Of a stretch of 24,352 bases of DNA, positions 1 through 7,825 are shown piece after piece. The notes under the pieces are model-generated. The model was not told the DNA's origin. It saw only the letters and a list, made by a program, of their open reading frames with translations, and ran no database searches. The position numbers and the translations under genes were made by a program. Where the stretch lies: the NCBI GenBank assembly GCA_900770895.1, contig CAAGMF010000237.1, positions 1-24,352 of the forward strand, read 5' to 3'. The first letter of the stretch is position 1; every line of letters begins with the position of its first letter. This DNA is from an uncultured Mitsuokella sp. (GTDB taxonomy: Bacteria > Bacillota > Negativicutes > Selenomonadales > Selenomonadaceae).

Positions 1-579
1 GGCGGCGGCATCGGCATCCCCTATCGTCCTGAGGAAGAGCCGGTCGACCTCCAGGCCGTCGGTGCCGGCATCAAAGCCCTCTATGAGAAGAAGATGATAC
101 CGGCCGGCCTCGGCGATGTCGGCATCATGACCGAGAGCGGCCGCGCCATCACCGGCCCGGCCGGCTGGCTCGTATCGACCGTCATCCACGAGAAGAAGAC
201 CTACAAAGACTATCTGGGCCTCGACTCCTGCATGGCCAACCTCATGCGCCCAGCCATGTACGGTGCCTATCACCATATAACGATATCCGGCAAGGAACAC
301 GCCAAGCGCGACCATGTCTACGATGTCACGGGCTCGCTCTGTGAGAACAACGACAAATTCGCCATCGACCGCCTGCTGCCGAAAGTCGACATCGGCGACC
401 GCCTCATCATCCACGACACCGGCGCCCACGGCTCGGCCATGGGCTTTAACTACAACGGCAAGCTCCACTGCGCCGAACTCCTGCTTCACGAAGACGGCAG
501 CATCGAACTCATCCGCCGCGCCCAGACCATCGACGACTACTTCGCCACCCTGAAATACCCGGGCTCGCTCGTGAAATAA
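1..579 (+). CDS. lysA: Diaminopimelate/carboxynorspermidine decarboxylase-family PLP enzyme, C-terminal part
   Basis: The reading frame is open from base 1, so the N-terminus lies outside the window; about 192 residues are visible. The opening residues GGGIGIPYRPEEEP match the glycine-rich PLP-phosphate loop of fold-III PLP decarboxylases (alanine racemase-like barrel). Further on are TESGRAITGPAGWLV, the CENNDKFA motif (family CExxD, whose cysteine helps form the active site at the dimer interface) and DTGAHGSAMGFNYN near the end. These fit diaminopimelate decarboxylase, which makes L-lysine from meso-diaminopimelate. The closely related carboxynorspermidine decarboxylase group is a less likely alternative. 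The gene ends in TAA and is followed by a bidirectional terminator, so it is the last gene of its transcript and converges on the Nudix gene. The PLP lysine is not in view. Confidence 0.85.
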   Translation, partial: GGGIGIPYRPEEEPVDLQAVGAGIKALYEKKMIPAGLGDVGIMTESGRAITGPAGWLVSTVIHEKKTYKDYLGLDSCMANLMRPAMYGAYHHITISGKEHAKRDHVYDVTGSLCENNDKFAIDRLLPKVDIGDRLIIHDTGAHGSAMGFNYNGKLHCAELLLHEDGSIELIRRAQTIDDYFATLKYPGSLVK

Positions 580-639
580 GTTTGCGAGACTAGACCGCAC
601 AGCTACAGATCATCAAAAATCAGAACTGATAATAAACAA

Positions 640-686
640 AACCAGCCCCGGTATCAGGCATACGCCATGGTACCAGGGCTGGTTTT
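640..686. terminator. Bidirectional rho-independent terminator
   Basis: Arms 640-653 (AACCAGCCCCGGTA) and 671-684 (TACCAGGGCTGGTT) pair over 14 positions with one C-A mismatch around a 17-base loop. A T-run follows on the plus strand (683-686), and an AT-rich tract (631-640, T-rich when read on the minus strand) follows on the other side. It sits between convergent genes, so it can end transcripts from both. Confidence 0.85.
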
Positions 687-692
687 CCGTGT

Positions 693-1178
693 TCATTTTA
701 CGAGATTGATGGGACTGCCATCCAGCACGGCTTCGACGAGTTCATCGTCGACGTAGCGCAGTTTCAGCGAGAAGAACGGTCTGTCCTGCTCGAGCAGGTG
801 GAAGAAGATCTTATCGCCGGCCCAGATGGGCAGATCATAGACGGCTGACTTGGCGATCCATTCGAGAGTGCCCTCATCACAGGGGCCGATCTCACCAGTG
901 AACCCCGTCGCGGTATAGAGGAACATGTACTCGGTCGGCCAGTGATCGCAGATGAACGTGATGATGCCACGCAATCGGTAGTCAGTCAGTACGAGACCTG
1001 TCTCCTCGCGCGTCTCACGCAGCAGGCATTCCTCGGGCGATTCATCGGCTTCGAAATGTCCGCCCACGCCGACCCATTTATCATGGTTGATGTCGTGCTG
1101 CTTTTTCACGCGATGCATCATCAGATATCTGTCATCCTGCTCGATGTAGCAAAGCGTCGTCAGATTGCTGCGCTCCAT
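693..1178 (-). CDS. Nudix hydrolase, MutT/8-oxo-dGTP diphosphatase-like
   Basis: A protein of about 161 residues with a complete Nudix box: GGHFEADESPEECLLRETRE followed by ETGL fits GX5EX7REUXEEXGU, the Mg-binding loop that cleaves nucleoside diphosphates linked to another group. The N-terminus (TTLCYIEQDDRYLMMHR) is the usual first strand of MutT-like 8-oxo-dGTP diphosphatases, which clean oxidised nucleotides from the pool. The substrate is inferred from family only. A first ATG lies at 1184, but GGAGGG directly abuts it; the second ATG at 1178 has that site about 6 bases upstream and is the better start. It lies 56 bases downstream of the uracil permease gene on the same strand and is probably cotranscribed with it. 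Confidence 0.85.
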   Translation of the reverse strand: MERSNLTTLCYIEQDDRYLMMHRVKKQHDINHDKWVGVGGHFEADESPEECLLRETREETGLVLTDYRLRGIITFICDHWPTEYMFLYTATGFTGEIGPCDEGTLEWIAKSAVYDLPIWAGDKIFFHLLEQDRPFFSLKLRYVDDELVEAVLDGSPINLVK

Positions 1179-1234
1179 CCACATCCCTCCAGCCTTGTAC
1201 TTTCCATAACATGATCAGCATAAAACCTGGCACT

Positions 1235-2512
1235 TCACTTGTTCTCTGCCTCATCCTGCGCTCCGAACTTCTCGCCGTGTGCCAGGGCTATGAGGCGGAA
1301 GGCAATGGATAGGATGATGGCTATGACCGTCGCGAGCGACATGCCTTTGAGGGTGACAGTGCCTATGGTGATGCTGGCGGTGCTGACGCCGATGCCCATG
1401 ACGAGGGCGGTGAGCAGCAGGTTCAGCGGATTGTTGTAGTCGACCTTCGACTCGACGAGCACGCGGATACCAGAGGCAGCGATGACACCGAACAGCAGCA
1501 GCGAGACACCGCCCATGACCGGCGTCGGGATGCTCTGGATGAGTGCCGCGAGCTTGCCGAAGCATGACAGCAGTATGGCGAATACAGCTGCACCACCGAT
1601 GACCCAGGTGGAGAACACCTTCGTTATCGCGAGCACGCCGATATTCTCACCATACGTCGTATTCGGCGTCGAGCCGAAAAAGCCGGAGATGATGGTCGAG
1701 ATACCATTGCCGAGGATCGAGCGATCGAGGCCCGGATCCTTCGTGAGATCGCTGCCGACGATATTGCCGGTGACGATGAGATGCCCGACATGCTCAGCGA
1801 TGACGACGAGCGAAGCCGGCAGTATGATGAGGATCGCGTTCATATTGAACTCAGGGTGATAGAACGTCGGCAGGGCGAACCACGGTGCCTTTTCCACGAG
1901 GCTCCAGTCGACGAGGCCGCAAAAAGCCGCTATGATGTATCCGCCTATGACGCCGATCAGTATCGGGATGATGGCGAGGAATCCACGGAATGCCGCCGTG
2001 GCAAATACCGTTATGGCCAGCGTTGCAAGAGCCACAGCGACCGCGGTCGGGTCAGCTTTATCTCCGGTGAGCCCGGCCATACCGGCAGCCGTAGGCATGA
2101 GCTCGAGGCCGATGACGGCTACGATAGCGCCCATAGAGGCCGGCGGGAATATGACATCGATCCAGCTAGTGCCGACCGCTTTGATGAGCAGTCCCACGAG
2201 ACAGAACACGATGCCGACAGCTATGAATCCGCCGAGGGCTGCCTCATAGCTGTACTGCCCCAGTACCAGGAACACCGGCGAAAGGAAGGCAAAGCTCGAG
2301 CCCAGATAGGCCGGTATGCGCCCCTTGCAGATGACGAGGTAGATGATCGTACCTATACCGTTGAACAGCAGGACCGTGGCCGGATTCACCTTGAACAAGA
2401 TCGGCACGAGCACGGTGCTGCCGAACATGGCAAACAGGTGCTGCAGCGACAGTGGTATGGTAGCAAGCAATGGCGGCCGCTCATCAACCGGTATGACACG
2501 TCGTTCTGACAT
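1235..2512 (-). CDS. uraA: Uracil permease, NCS2 (uracil-xanthine permease) family
   Basis: A 425-residue polytopic membrane protein with about 14 hydrophobic segments. Family hallmarks are LQHLFAMFGSTVLVP near the N-terminus, SSFAFLSP in the re-entrant strand region, LVVIAEHVGHL (conserved Glu in TM8) and NTTYGENIGVLA (conserved Glu in TM10). The last is typical of the uracil branch rather than xanthine/urate transporters. It imports uracil with protons for salvage. An upstream in-frame ATG exists at 2539, but GGGAAAGGGG lies about 7 bases before the ATG at 2512, which is chosen. It has its own promoter region after the ftsH terminator and is followed by the Nudix gene. The leader is too short for a PyrR-type attenuator. 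Confidence 0.93.
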   Translation of the reverse strand: MSERRVIPVDERPPLLATIPLSLQHLFAMFGSTVLVPILFKVNPATVLLFNGIGTIIYLVICKGRIPAYLGSSFAFLSPVFLVLGQYSYEAALGGFIAVGIVFCLVGLLIKAVGTSWIDVIFPPASMGAIVAVIGLELMPTAAGMAGLTGDKADPTAVAVALATLAITVFATAAFRGFLAIIPILIGVIGGYIIAAFCGLVDWSLVEKAPWFALPTFYHPEFNMNAILIILPASLVVIAEHVGHLIVTGNIVGSDLTKDPGLDRSILGNGISTIISGFFGSTPNTTYGENIGVLAITKVFSTWVIGGAAVFAILLSCFGKLAALIQSIPTPVMGGVSLLLFGVIAASGIRVLVESKVDYNNPLNLLLTALVMGIGVSTASITIGTVTLKGMSLATVIAIILSIAFRLIALAHGEKFGAQDEAENK

Positions 2513-2559
2513 AGAAAAACCCCTTTCCCATAAAACCATATACCAAATATGCCAGTATG

Positions 2560-2588
2560 ATTATAACGCCGTTGGCAATATTTTGCCA
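2560..2588 (-). promoter_or_regulatory. Candidate uraA promoter with a palindrome over the -35
   Basis: Read on the minus strand, a perfect TATAAT (2560-2565) lies about 47 bases before the uraA start. At 17-base spacing the -35 would be TGGCAA (2583-2588), a poor match. That weak -35 is one arm of the palindrome TGGCAATATTTTGCCA (2573-2588). A strong -10, weak -35 and overlapping dyad are the usual layout of a regulated promoter; the regulator is unknown. Confidence 0.5.
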
Positions 2589-2591
2589 CTA

Positions 2592-2630
2592 GAAAAAACC
2601 GCTGCCGCGGCACTGGGCCGGGCAACGGTC
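2592..2630 (-). terminator. Rho-independent terminator after ftsH
   Basis: On the minus strand, ACCGTTGCC and GGCAGCGGT form a 9-bp stem with one G-U pair, followed by TTTTTTCT. It lies 18 bases after the ftsH stop, ends the tilS-hpt-ftsH transcript and separates it from uraA. Confidence 0.85.
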
Positions 2631-2647
2631 TTTTATCTACGTCCTAT

Positions 2648-4702
2648 TTACTTCTCATAATGCGTGACGTTGAATTTCGGTGCTGTTTCCTTGGCGGCCT
2701 CAGCTCCGTCTTTCGTATCCGCATGATCGGTGACGGGCTCTTTGCCCTCGACGAGCGTATCCTCTGCAGACTCGGCATCGGACTGCACGTCCGACTCCGC
2801 GGCCGGTTTAGCCGGCGGTATCAGCGCTGGATCACCATCTTTCGGGCCCTGATCCTTATCATCGGGTTTATGATCGTCGTCCTCGATCGCCGGCAGGCTG
2901 CCGGTCGTGAGCAGTTCCTCGAGCTCGGCTGCTGTCAGCGTCTCACGCTCCATGAGCGCCTGTGCGATAAGCTCGAGCTTGTCGCGATTCTCGGTCATGA
3001 GCCGCTGACAGTCCTCGTAGGCGTCATTCACATAGCGGCGTACCTCGCGGTCGATCTCGCTGGCCACTTCCTCCGAGTAGTTGCGCTGATGGTTGATATC
3101 ACGTCCCAGGAATACCTGATGATCCGGTGATTCTCCGTAAGTGATAGGTCCGAGCACCTTGCTCATGCCGAACTGCATGACCATCGAACGGACGATGTGG
3201 CTGGCTTCCTTGAGGTCCTGCGAAGCACCGGTACTGATTTCCTTGAGCACCGTCTCCTCGGCCACACGGCCGCCCAAGCAGACCTTCAGCCGGTCAATCA
3301 TCTCGCTGCGCGTGACATAGGCACGGTCTTCCTTCGGCAGCATCAGCGTATAGCCGCCGGCGCGTCCGCGCGGTATAATCGTGACCTTATGCACAGGATC
3401 GGAGTGCTTCAGCAACATCGCTATGAGCGTATGACCGCCCTCGTGATAGGCTGTGAGGCGCTTCTCCTCATCGCTCATGACATGGGAGCGACGCTCCGGT
3501 CCGGCGATGACGCGCTCTATGGCGTCCTCGAGTTCCTGCATGTATATCTTTTTCTTGTTGAGACGGGCTGCGAGCAGCGCTGCCTCATTGACGAGATTGC
3601 TCAGGTCCGCACCCGTGAAGCCCGGCGTACGGCGGGCCAGGATCTTGAGGTCGACATCGTCAGCAATCGGCTTGCCCTTCGTATGCACCTGGAGGATGGC
3701 CAGGCGGCCGCGCACATCCGGCTTGTCGACCACGATCTGACGATCGAAACGTCCCGGACGCAGCAGGGCCGGATCGAGGATATCCGGACGGTTCGTAGCA
3801 GCAATGATGATGATACCTTCATTGGCTGCAAAACCATCCATCTCAACGAGCAGCTGGTTCAATGTCTGCTCGCGCTCATCATGACCGCCGCCGAGACCAG
3901 CACCGCGCTGGCGTCCGACAGCATCGATCTCATCGATGAACACGATGCAAGGAGCATTCTTTTTCGCCTGCTCGAACAGGTCGCGCACGCGCGAAGCGCC
4001 GACACCGACGAACATCTCGACGAAGTCCGAACCGGAAATCGAGAAGAACGGGACACCGGCCTCGCCGGCTACCGCCTTGGCGAGCAATGTCTTACCTGTG
4101 CCCGGAGGGCCGTACAGCAGCACGCCTTTCGGTATGCGGGCGCCGAGTTCGTTGAACTTCTTCGGGCGCTGCAGGAATTCTACGACCTCCTGCAGCTCCT
4201 GCTTGGCTTCATCAGCCCCGGCCACATCCTTGAACGTGACCTTTATGCGGTCAGCACCGCTCATGCGGGCCCGGCTCTTGCCGAACGACATGACGCGGCC
4301 ACCGCCGCCCTGCGTCTGCTGCATGATGAAATACCACACCGCGATGAGCAGGACAATCGGCAGCAGCGAGGAGAACAGTGACGACCACCAGGGCGGTTCC
4401 GGCGGATTCTCGGCCGCGATCTCTACGCCGCTGTTCACGAGGCGGTTATAGAGCCCCGGATCATTATTCGGCGCTGCTGGCGTCACGGTCGAGAACTTCG
4501 TGCCATCTGTCAGCGTACCCGTTATATTGTTGCGCTCGATGACGACCCGCTCGACCTGGCCGTTATCTACCTGCTGCAGGAACTGAGAATACTCAACATC
4601 CTTCAGGTGGCTGTTATTCTGCGAGGAAAAATAATCAATGATGGATATAGCTACTAGGATAATCAGCAAGTAAAATCCAACATTGCGTACGAATTTATTC
4701 AA
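2648..4702 (-). CDS. ftsH: ATP-dependent zinc metalloprotease FtsH
   Basis: 684 residues. The order is: TM1 (about 8-24), an extracytoplasmic domain, TM2 (about 109-127), AAA+ ATPase with Walker A GPPGTGKT (198-205) and Walker B IVFIDEID (253-260), the second region of homology (AATNRPDILDPALLRPGRFD, 301-320), and an M41 protease domain with zinc ligands in HEGGH (420-424) and a distal Asp near 496. The middle residue of the zinc motif is Gly rather than the common Ala, which keeps HExxH intact. The last roughly 75 residues are a charged, low-complexity tail. It degrades membrane and regulatory proteins at the inner membrane. The start is TTG (4702-4700), with GAGAGG 7 bases upstream. The order tilS-hpt-ftsH is conserved in Firmicutes. 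Confidence 0.97.
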   Translation of the reverse strand: MNKFVRNVGFYLLIILVAISIIDYFSSQNNSHLKDVEYSQFLQQVDNGQVERVVIERNNITGTLTDGTKFSTVTPAAPNNDPGLYNRLVNSGVEIAAENPPEPPWWSSLFSSLLPIVLLIAVWYFIMQQTQGGGGRVMSFGKSRARMSGADRIKVTFKDVAGADEAKQELQEVVEFLQRPKKFNELGARIPKGVLLYGPPGTGKTLLAKAVAGEAGVPFFSISGSDFVEMFVGVGASRVRDLFEQAKKNAPCIVFIDEIDAVGRQRGAGLGGGHDEREQTLNQLLVEMDGFAANEGIIIIAATNRPDILDPALLRPGRFDRQIVVDKPDVRGRLAILQVHTKGKPIADDVDLKILARRTPGFTGADLSNLVNEAALLAARLNKKKIYMQELEDAIERVIAGPERRSHVMSDEEKRLTAYHEGGHTLIAMLLKHSDPVHKVTIIPRGRAGGYTLMLPKEDRAYVTRSEMIDRLKVCLGGRVAEETVLKEISTGASQDLKEASHIVRSMVMQFGMSKVLGPITYGESPDHQVFLGRDINHQRNYSEEVASEIDREVRRYVNDAYEDCQRLMTENRDKLELIAQALMERETLTAAELEELLTTGSLPAIEDDDHKPDDKDQGPKDGDPALIPPAKPAAESDVQSDAESAEDTLVEGKEPVTDHADTKDGAEAAKETAPKFNVTHYEK

Positions 4703-4763
4703 TCGCTTGCCTCTCTTTCCAGGAGCTGCGCTCCTATGTCATCCCTGGCGCTGGAGAATGAGC

Positions 4764-5315
4764 TCAGGCATATACCTCCGGTTTCAGTACGCCGATATAG
4801 GGAAGATTGCGGTATATCTCTGCATAATCGAGACCATAGCCGACGAGGAACTCGTCCGGCACCTCGAACCCGCAGTAATCGATATTCACATCCACGGTAC
4901 GGCGCGACGGCTTTGAGAGCAATGCGCAGAGCTTCACGCTCTTCGGGCCGCGCTCACGGAAATACTTCATCAGATAGTTCATCGTCGTGCCGGTGTCTAT
5001 GATATCTTCAATAACGATGAGATGTTTTCCTGCTATGTCATAGTCGAGATCCTTCAAAATCTTCACCGATCCACTGGTCTCCGTACCGTTGCCATAGCTG
5101 GAGGCAATCATGAAATCGAGTTTTACCGGAACTTTGATCGCCCGAAGCAGGTCTGTGTAGAACACGACTGCACCCTTCAGGATGCCTACGCAGTATATAT
5201 CTTCTTTGACATCCTTATAATCGCGCGTTATCGCGGCGCCGAGCTCGTTGACCTTGGCCTGGAGCTGCTCCGCCGAAAACACGATTTTTTCCATGTCAGC
5301 ATTCATATCACGCAT
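4764..5315 (-). CDS. hpt: Hypoxanthine phosphoribosyltransferase
   Basis: 183 residues, normal family length. The PRPP-binding loop VIEDIIDTGTTMNYL is intact, DLLRAIKVPVKLDFM precedes the flexible loop, and LLSKPSRR and DYCGFEVPDEFLVGYGLDY near the C-terminus are typical of bacterial Hpt. It converts hypoxanthine or guanine plus PRPP to IMP or GMP in purine salvage. The start at 5315 has AAAGGA about 8 bases upstream. It lies 34 bases downstream of tilS and 61 bases upstream of ftsH. The hpt-ftsH gap holds a small 6-bp stem (4721-4735) without a T-run, so it is not a terminator. Confidence 0.96.
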   Translation of the reverse strand: MRDMNADMEKIVFSAEQLQAKVNELGAAITRDYKDVKEDIYCVGILKGAVVFYTDLLRAIKVPVKLDFMIASSYGNGTETSGSVKILKDLDYDIAGKHLIVIEDIIDTGTTMNYLMKYFRERGPKSVKLCALLSKPSRRTVDVNIDYCGFEVPDEFLVGYGLDYAEIYRNLPYIGVLKPEVYA

Positions 5316-5349
5316 TTGAATATTCCTTTCTACAGTAAGCCATCGCTTA

Positions 5350-6765
5350 TCATTCTGCCTCAGGCTTCCTCTGGGGGGCCCTGGCTCTTATTAAAAATCT
5401 GGTCTCACCGTCAGCCCGGCAGCGCTGGCTGCGCCGATAGCCCGGCACCCATATGACCTCCTGACCACAAGCCAGAAGCGGGTAGCTGTCACGCTGCTGG
5501 CGTGGCAAGCGGCTGTCGATGAACAGGTTCTTTATCTTCTTGCGGCCGCCGGCGAGCTCTATGTAGTCGCCCGGACGACGCGTCCGGAGCAGCAGCGGCC
5601 CCGGCAGCTCGGACGGGGAATAGTAAAGCTCGAGGGGCGGCGTATGCTCCGGCAGCTCCGTCAGGACAGACTGCTCGAACTGCCAGCCTGACAGCTCCCA
5701 TATCCCCGGCCGCAGCTCCAGCCGGATTTCTCCCGCTGATTCTGCTGTCGTATGCGGTGTATAGATGTACAGCCACCCATAGCTGATCTCCGCGATATAG
5801 CCGCGCAGCAGCTGCTCCGAGCTGCCCGTATGCCCGTCATGCACGAGATGCCGCAAGCGCTCGATCGCTGCGAAATCGACATCGCGCTGACTCCCCAGCA
5901 CCTCACGGCAGAAGCGCCGCAATATGACGCGCTCCAGAGCCGGCGGCTGCTGGGCCAGTACAGCCTGATTCAGAGCCGGCCGCACCTCGCGCCTGATGCA
6001 CTGCTCATAGACACTGGCTGCCTGAGCGGCTATATAGTCGCTGTCATCAGCTGCGAGAGCTGCCAGGCGCGCCAGTGCCGGCGTCAGCTCGGGATTATAC
6101 TCGCGCCGCAGCTGCGGCAGCAGCTGCAGGCGCAGGCGGTTGCGCGTGCAGTCTGGTATGTCATTCGTGACATCATGACGCGGCTGGAGCGCATGACTGG
6201 CACAATAGGCCTCGATTTCCGCCCTCGTACTGGTCAGCAGCGGCCGGATGACCGTACTGCCTGCCGGGCTGATGCCGCGCGGGCGCATGGCTGCCAGGCC
6301 ATCGACACCGGTGCCCCGCAGCAGGCGCATGAGCACGGTCTCCGCCTGGTCATCCTCATGATGAGCCACCGCTATGGACTGGGCACCATACTCCGCCCGT
6401 ACCTGCTCGAGGAAATCATAGCGCATCTGCCGCGCCGCCGCCTCTACCGATATGCCCTGCTGCGCTGCTGCGGCCGGCACATCGCCATGACCGATGACGC
6501 AGGGCACTGGCGGCTCCTGCCGGCGGGCGAACTCCGCTACGAAATCCGCATCGGCCTGCGAGGCCGCGCCGCGAATGCCATGCTCATAGTGAGCGGCCAC
6601 GATATGCAGCCCGAAGCGCGGCGCGAGTCGCAGCAATATATCGAGCAAGGCCAGCGAATCCGGGCCGCCCGAGCAGGCGACTATGACGGTATCACCGGCT
6701 TTGACGAGCCCGGCCTCACGCAGCAACGCTGCAACGCGCGCGACCAAGCGTTCATCGTCCGCCAT
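5350..6765 (-). CDS. tilS: tRNA(Ile)-lysidine synthase TilS
   Basis: About 471 residues from the ATG at 6765, chosen over the ATG at 6798 because GGGAGG lies about 7 bases before it. The PP-loop ATP-binding motif SGGPDS is at residues 32-37, followed by AAHYEHGIRG and the AVAHHEDDQAETVLMRLLRGTG region typical of TilS. The C-terminal third (RTRRPGDYIELAGGRKKIKN and LFIDSRLPRQQRDSYPLL) is the tRNA-recognition domain. The enzyme modifies C34 of the AUA-decoding tRNA(Ile) to lysidine using ATP and lysine, which makes it essential for decoding. It opens the tilS-hpt-ftsH set. A terminator-like hairpin lies upstream, between the S1 gene and tilS. Confidence 0.96.
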   Translation of the reverse strand: MADDERLVARVAALLREAGLVKAGDTVIVACSGGPDSLALLDILLRLAPRFGLHIVAAHYEHGIRGAASQADADFVAEFARRQEPPVPCVIGHGDVPAAAAQQGISVEAAARQMRYDFLEQVRAEYGAQSIAVAHHEDDQAETVLMRLLRGTGVDGLAAMRPRGISPAGSTVIRPLLTSTRAEIEAYCASHALQPRHDVTNDIPDCTRNRLRLQLLPQLRREYNPELTPALARLAALAADDSDYIAAQAASVYEQCIRREVRPALNQAVLAQQPPALERVILRRFCREVLGSQRDVDFAAIERLRHLVHDGHTGSSEQLLRGYIAEISYGWLYIYTPHTTAESAGEIRLELRPGIWELSGWQFEQSVLTELPEHTPPLELYYSPSELPGPLLLRTRRPGDYIELAGGRKKIKNLFIDSRLPRQQRDSYPLLACGQEVIWVPGYRRSQRCRADGETRFLIRARAPQRKPEAE

Positions 6766-6809
6766 GACACTACCTCCCGGCCAGCTGCTGCCAAACATCC
6801 CTGATAGTT

Positions 6810-6840
6810 AAAAAGCACTCCCCATGGCTATAGAGAGTGC
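6810..6840 (-). terminator. Rho-independent terminator between the S1 gene and tilS
   Basis: On the minus strand, GCACTC (6835-6840) and GAGTGC (6815-6820) form a stem followed directly by TTTTT. It lies shortly after the S1-protein stop and before tilS. The short stem suggests partial termination, with some readthrough into tilS-hpt-ftsH, since no good promoter is visible between it and tilS. Confidence 0.65.
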
Positions 6841-6849
6841 CTGCGAATC

Positions 6850-7305
6850 TCAGCCTGAACGGCGCGAACCGCGCCCGCCACGTTTTGAATCCGTCTTGCG
6901 CCGGAGATCCGTCAACCGCTCATCGCTATCCTTCAGGAATTTCGAGAGCTTGTCCTCGAAAGAGGCCGATGTAGCATAGCGACCACCGCCGCGATGAAAT
7001 CCGCCGCGTGCCGGACGCGGTGAATGAAAGGAAGCACCATGCTCAGTTGCTGGACCAGCAGCTGTCTTCTGTCCCGGTACCTGCTTGATGGAGAGGCCGA
7101 TCTTGCCCCGCTCATCGATGTTCAGCACCTTTACCTTGACTTTGTCCTTCTCGCTGAGGAAATCATGGATGTCCTTCACATAGGCATCAGCTACCTCAGA
7201 GATGTGGACGAGGCCAGTCTTGCCCTCCGGCAACTCGACAAAGGCACCGAAATTAGTGATACCAGTGACGACGCCTTCTACTACGCTGCCAACTTCAATC
7301 GACAA
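6850..7305 (-). CDS. S1-domain RNA-binding protein (YabR-like)
   Basis: 151 residues. The N-terminal half is one S1 domain (about residues 4-76): GSVVEGVVTGITNFGAFVEL, then GLVHISEVADAYVKDI and KVKVLNIDERGKIGLSIK. This is the OB-fold RNA-binding module also found in polynucleotide phosphorylase and ribosomal protein S1. The C-terminal half is basic and rich in Gly, Arg and Ser, and probably disordered. The start is TTG (7305-7303), with GGAGGA about 10 bases upstream; no ATG is available at a suitable place. It has its own near-perfect promoter upstream and a terminator behind, so it is probably expressed alone and strongly. Its position between divIC and tilS matches the yabR neighbourhood in other Firmicutes. 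The exact role is unknown. Confidence 0.9.
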   Translation of the reverse strand: MSIEVGSVVEGVVTGITNFGAFVELPEGKTGLVHISEVADAYVKDIHDFLSEKDKVKVKVLNIDERGKIGLSIKQVPGQKTAAGPATEHGASFHSPRPARGGFHRGGGRYATSASFEDKLSKFLKDSDERLTDLRRKTDSKRGGRGSRRSG

Positions 7306-7354
7306 ATTGGTTCTTCCTCCTTAAATAAATCAGGAAACATAAATATGATTATTC

Positions 7355-7385
7355 ATTATAACCTTGCCACTGAAACAGTGTCAAG
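7355..7385 (-). promoter_or_regulatory. Consensus sigma-70-type promoter of the S1 gene, with a dyad
   Basis: On the minus strand, TTGACA (7379-7384) and TATAAT (7355-7360) are separated by 18 bases; both hexamers are perfect. The predicted transcript start is near 7348, giving a leader of about 42 bases. A 23-bp dyad at 7363-7385 covers the -35 and the spacer: outer arms CTTG/CAAG, inner arms CACTG/CAGTG around three bases, with one mismatched position. This could be a repressor operator. Confidence 0.75.
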
Positions 7386-7405
7386 AAAATTACCGATGTT
7401 ATCAG

Positions 7406-7714
7406 CTATTGCTTTTTCTGGGCCGCCGCCACACCGCCGGAACTATAAGGCAGTTCCCCATGACGCGTCATGCCCAACTCTTCCCGGGCGATGCGTTCGA
7501 TGCAGGCAGGATCATCCAGCTGCTCCTTCTCCTGCTTCAAAGCCTCATTCTCCTGCTGGGCCGCACTCAGGCGGGCCTCTGCTGCCTGACGGTCATCAGC
7601 CACAGCCCGCAGATACATCTGTTGTTCGACGATGATCGAAGCGAAGTAGAGGATGACGACGCTCAGCAGAACGGAAAACCAGTTGATATGGCGCTTTCCT
7701 CGTTCTCTGCGCAT
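7406..7714 (-). CDS. divIC: Septum formation initiator, DivIC/FtsB family
   Basis: 102 residues: a short basic cytoplasmic N-terminus (MRRERGKRH), one transmembrane segment (about 12-31), an extracytoplasmic coiled coil rich in Glu, Gln and Ala (about 33-67), then CIERIAREELGM, the usual C-terminal DivIC/FtsB motif. It acts in the divisome with FtsL and DivIB/FtsQ to control septal peptidoglycan synthesis. GGAGGAGGA lies about 5 bases before the ATG. A promoter is visible upstream (7752-7780). The stop is TAG. The neighbouring S1 gene is separated by 100 bases that hold that gene's promoter. Confidence 0.92.
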   Translation of the reverse strand: MRRERGKRHINWFSVLLSVVILYFASIIVEQQMYLRAVADDRQAAEARLSAAQQENEALKQEKEQLDDPACIERIAREELGMTRHGELPYSSGGVAAAQKKQ

Positions 7715-7751
7715 AACGCTCCTCCTCCCGAAAAATAATGTAATCTATTTT

Positions 7752-7780
7752 ATAATAGCCGTATTTGCCCTTACTTGCAA
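7752..7780 (-). promoter_or_regulatory. Candidate divIC promoter
   Basis: On the minus strand, TTGCAA (7775-7780) and TATTAT (7752-7757) are separated by 17 bases, in an AT-rich stretch about 40 bases before the divIC start. The -10 is a 5/6 match and the -35 a 4/6 match. Confidence 0.55.
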
Positions 7781-7800
7781 GCAAATCCGTAAAATAATTT

Positions 7801-7825
7801 ATGACGGGAATATCGCTGCCGTCAT
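7801..7825 (-). terminator. Weak terminator-like hairpin at the zinc-ribbon gene stop
   Basis: A perfect 7-bp inverted repeat, ATGACGG (7801-7807) and CCGTCAT (7819-7825), overlaps the stop codon of the zinc-ribbon gene. On the minus strand it is followed by AAATTATTTTA, AT-rich but without a clean U-run, so termination may be partial. Confidence 0.4.

Noticed and set aside
2513..2559. PyrR-type attenuator or riboswitch before uraA
   Set aside because: The leader is only about 40 bases from the predicted transcript start, with no terminator or antiterminator pair.
3197..4381. Plus-strand open frame of 394 codons
   Set aside because: Lies wholly antisense to the unmistakable ftsH coding sequence and shows no motif.
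4721..4735. Terminator between hpt and ftsH
   Set aside because: A 6-bp stem with a 3-base loop exists, but no U-run follows on the minus strand and the operon is conserved.
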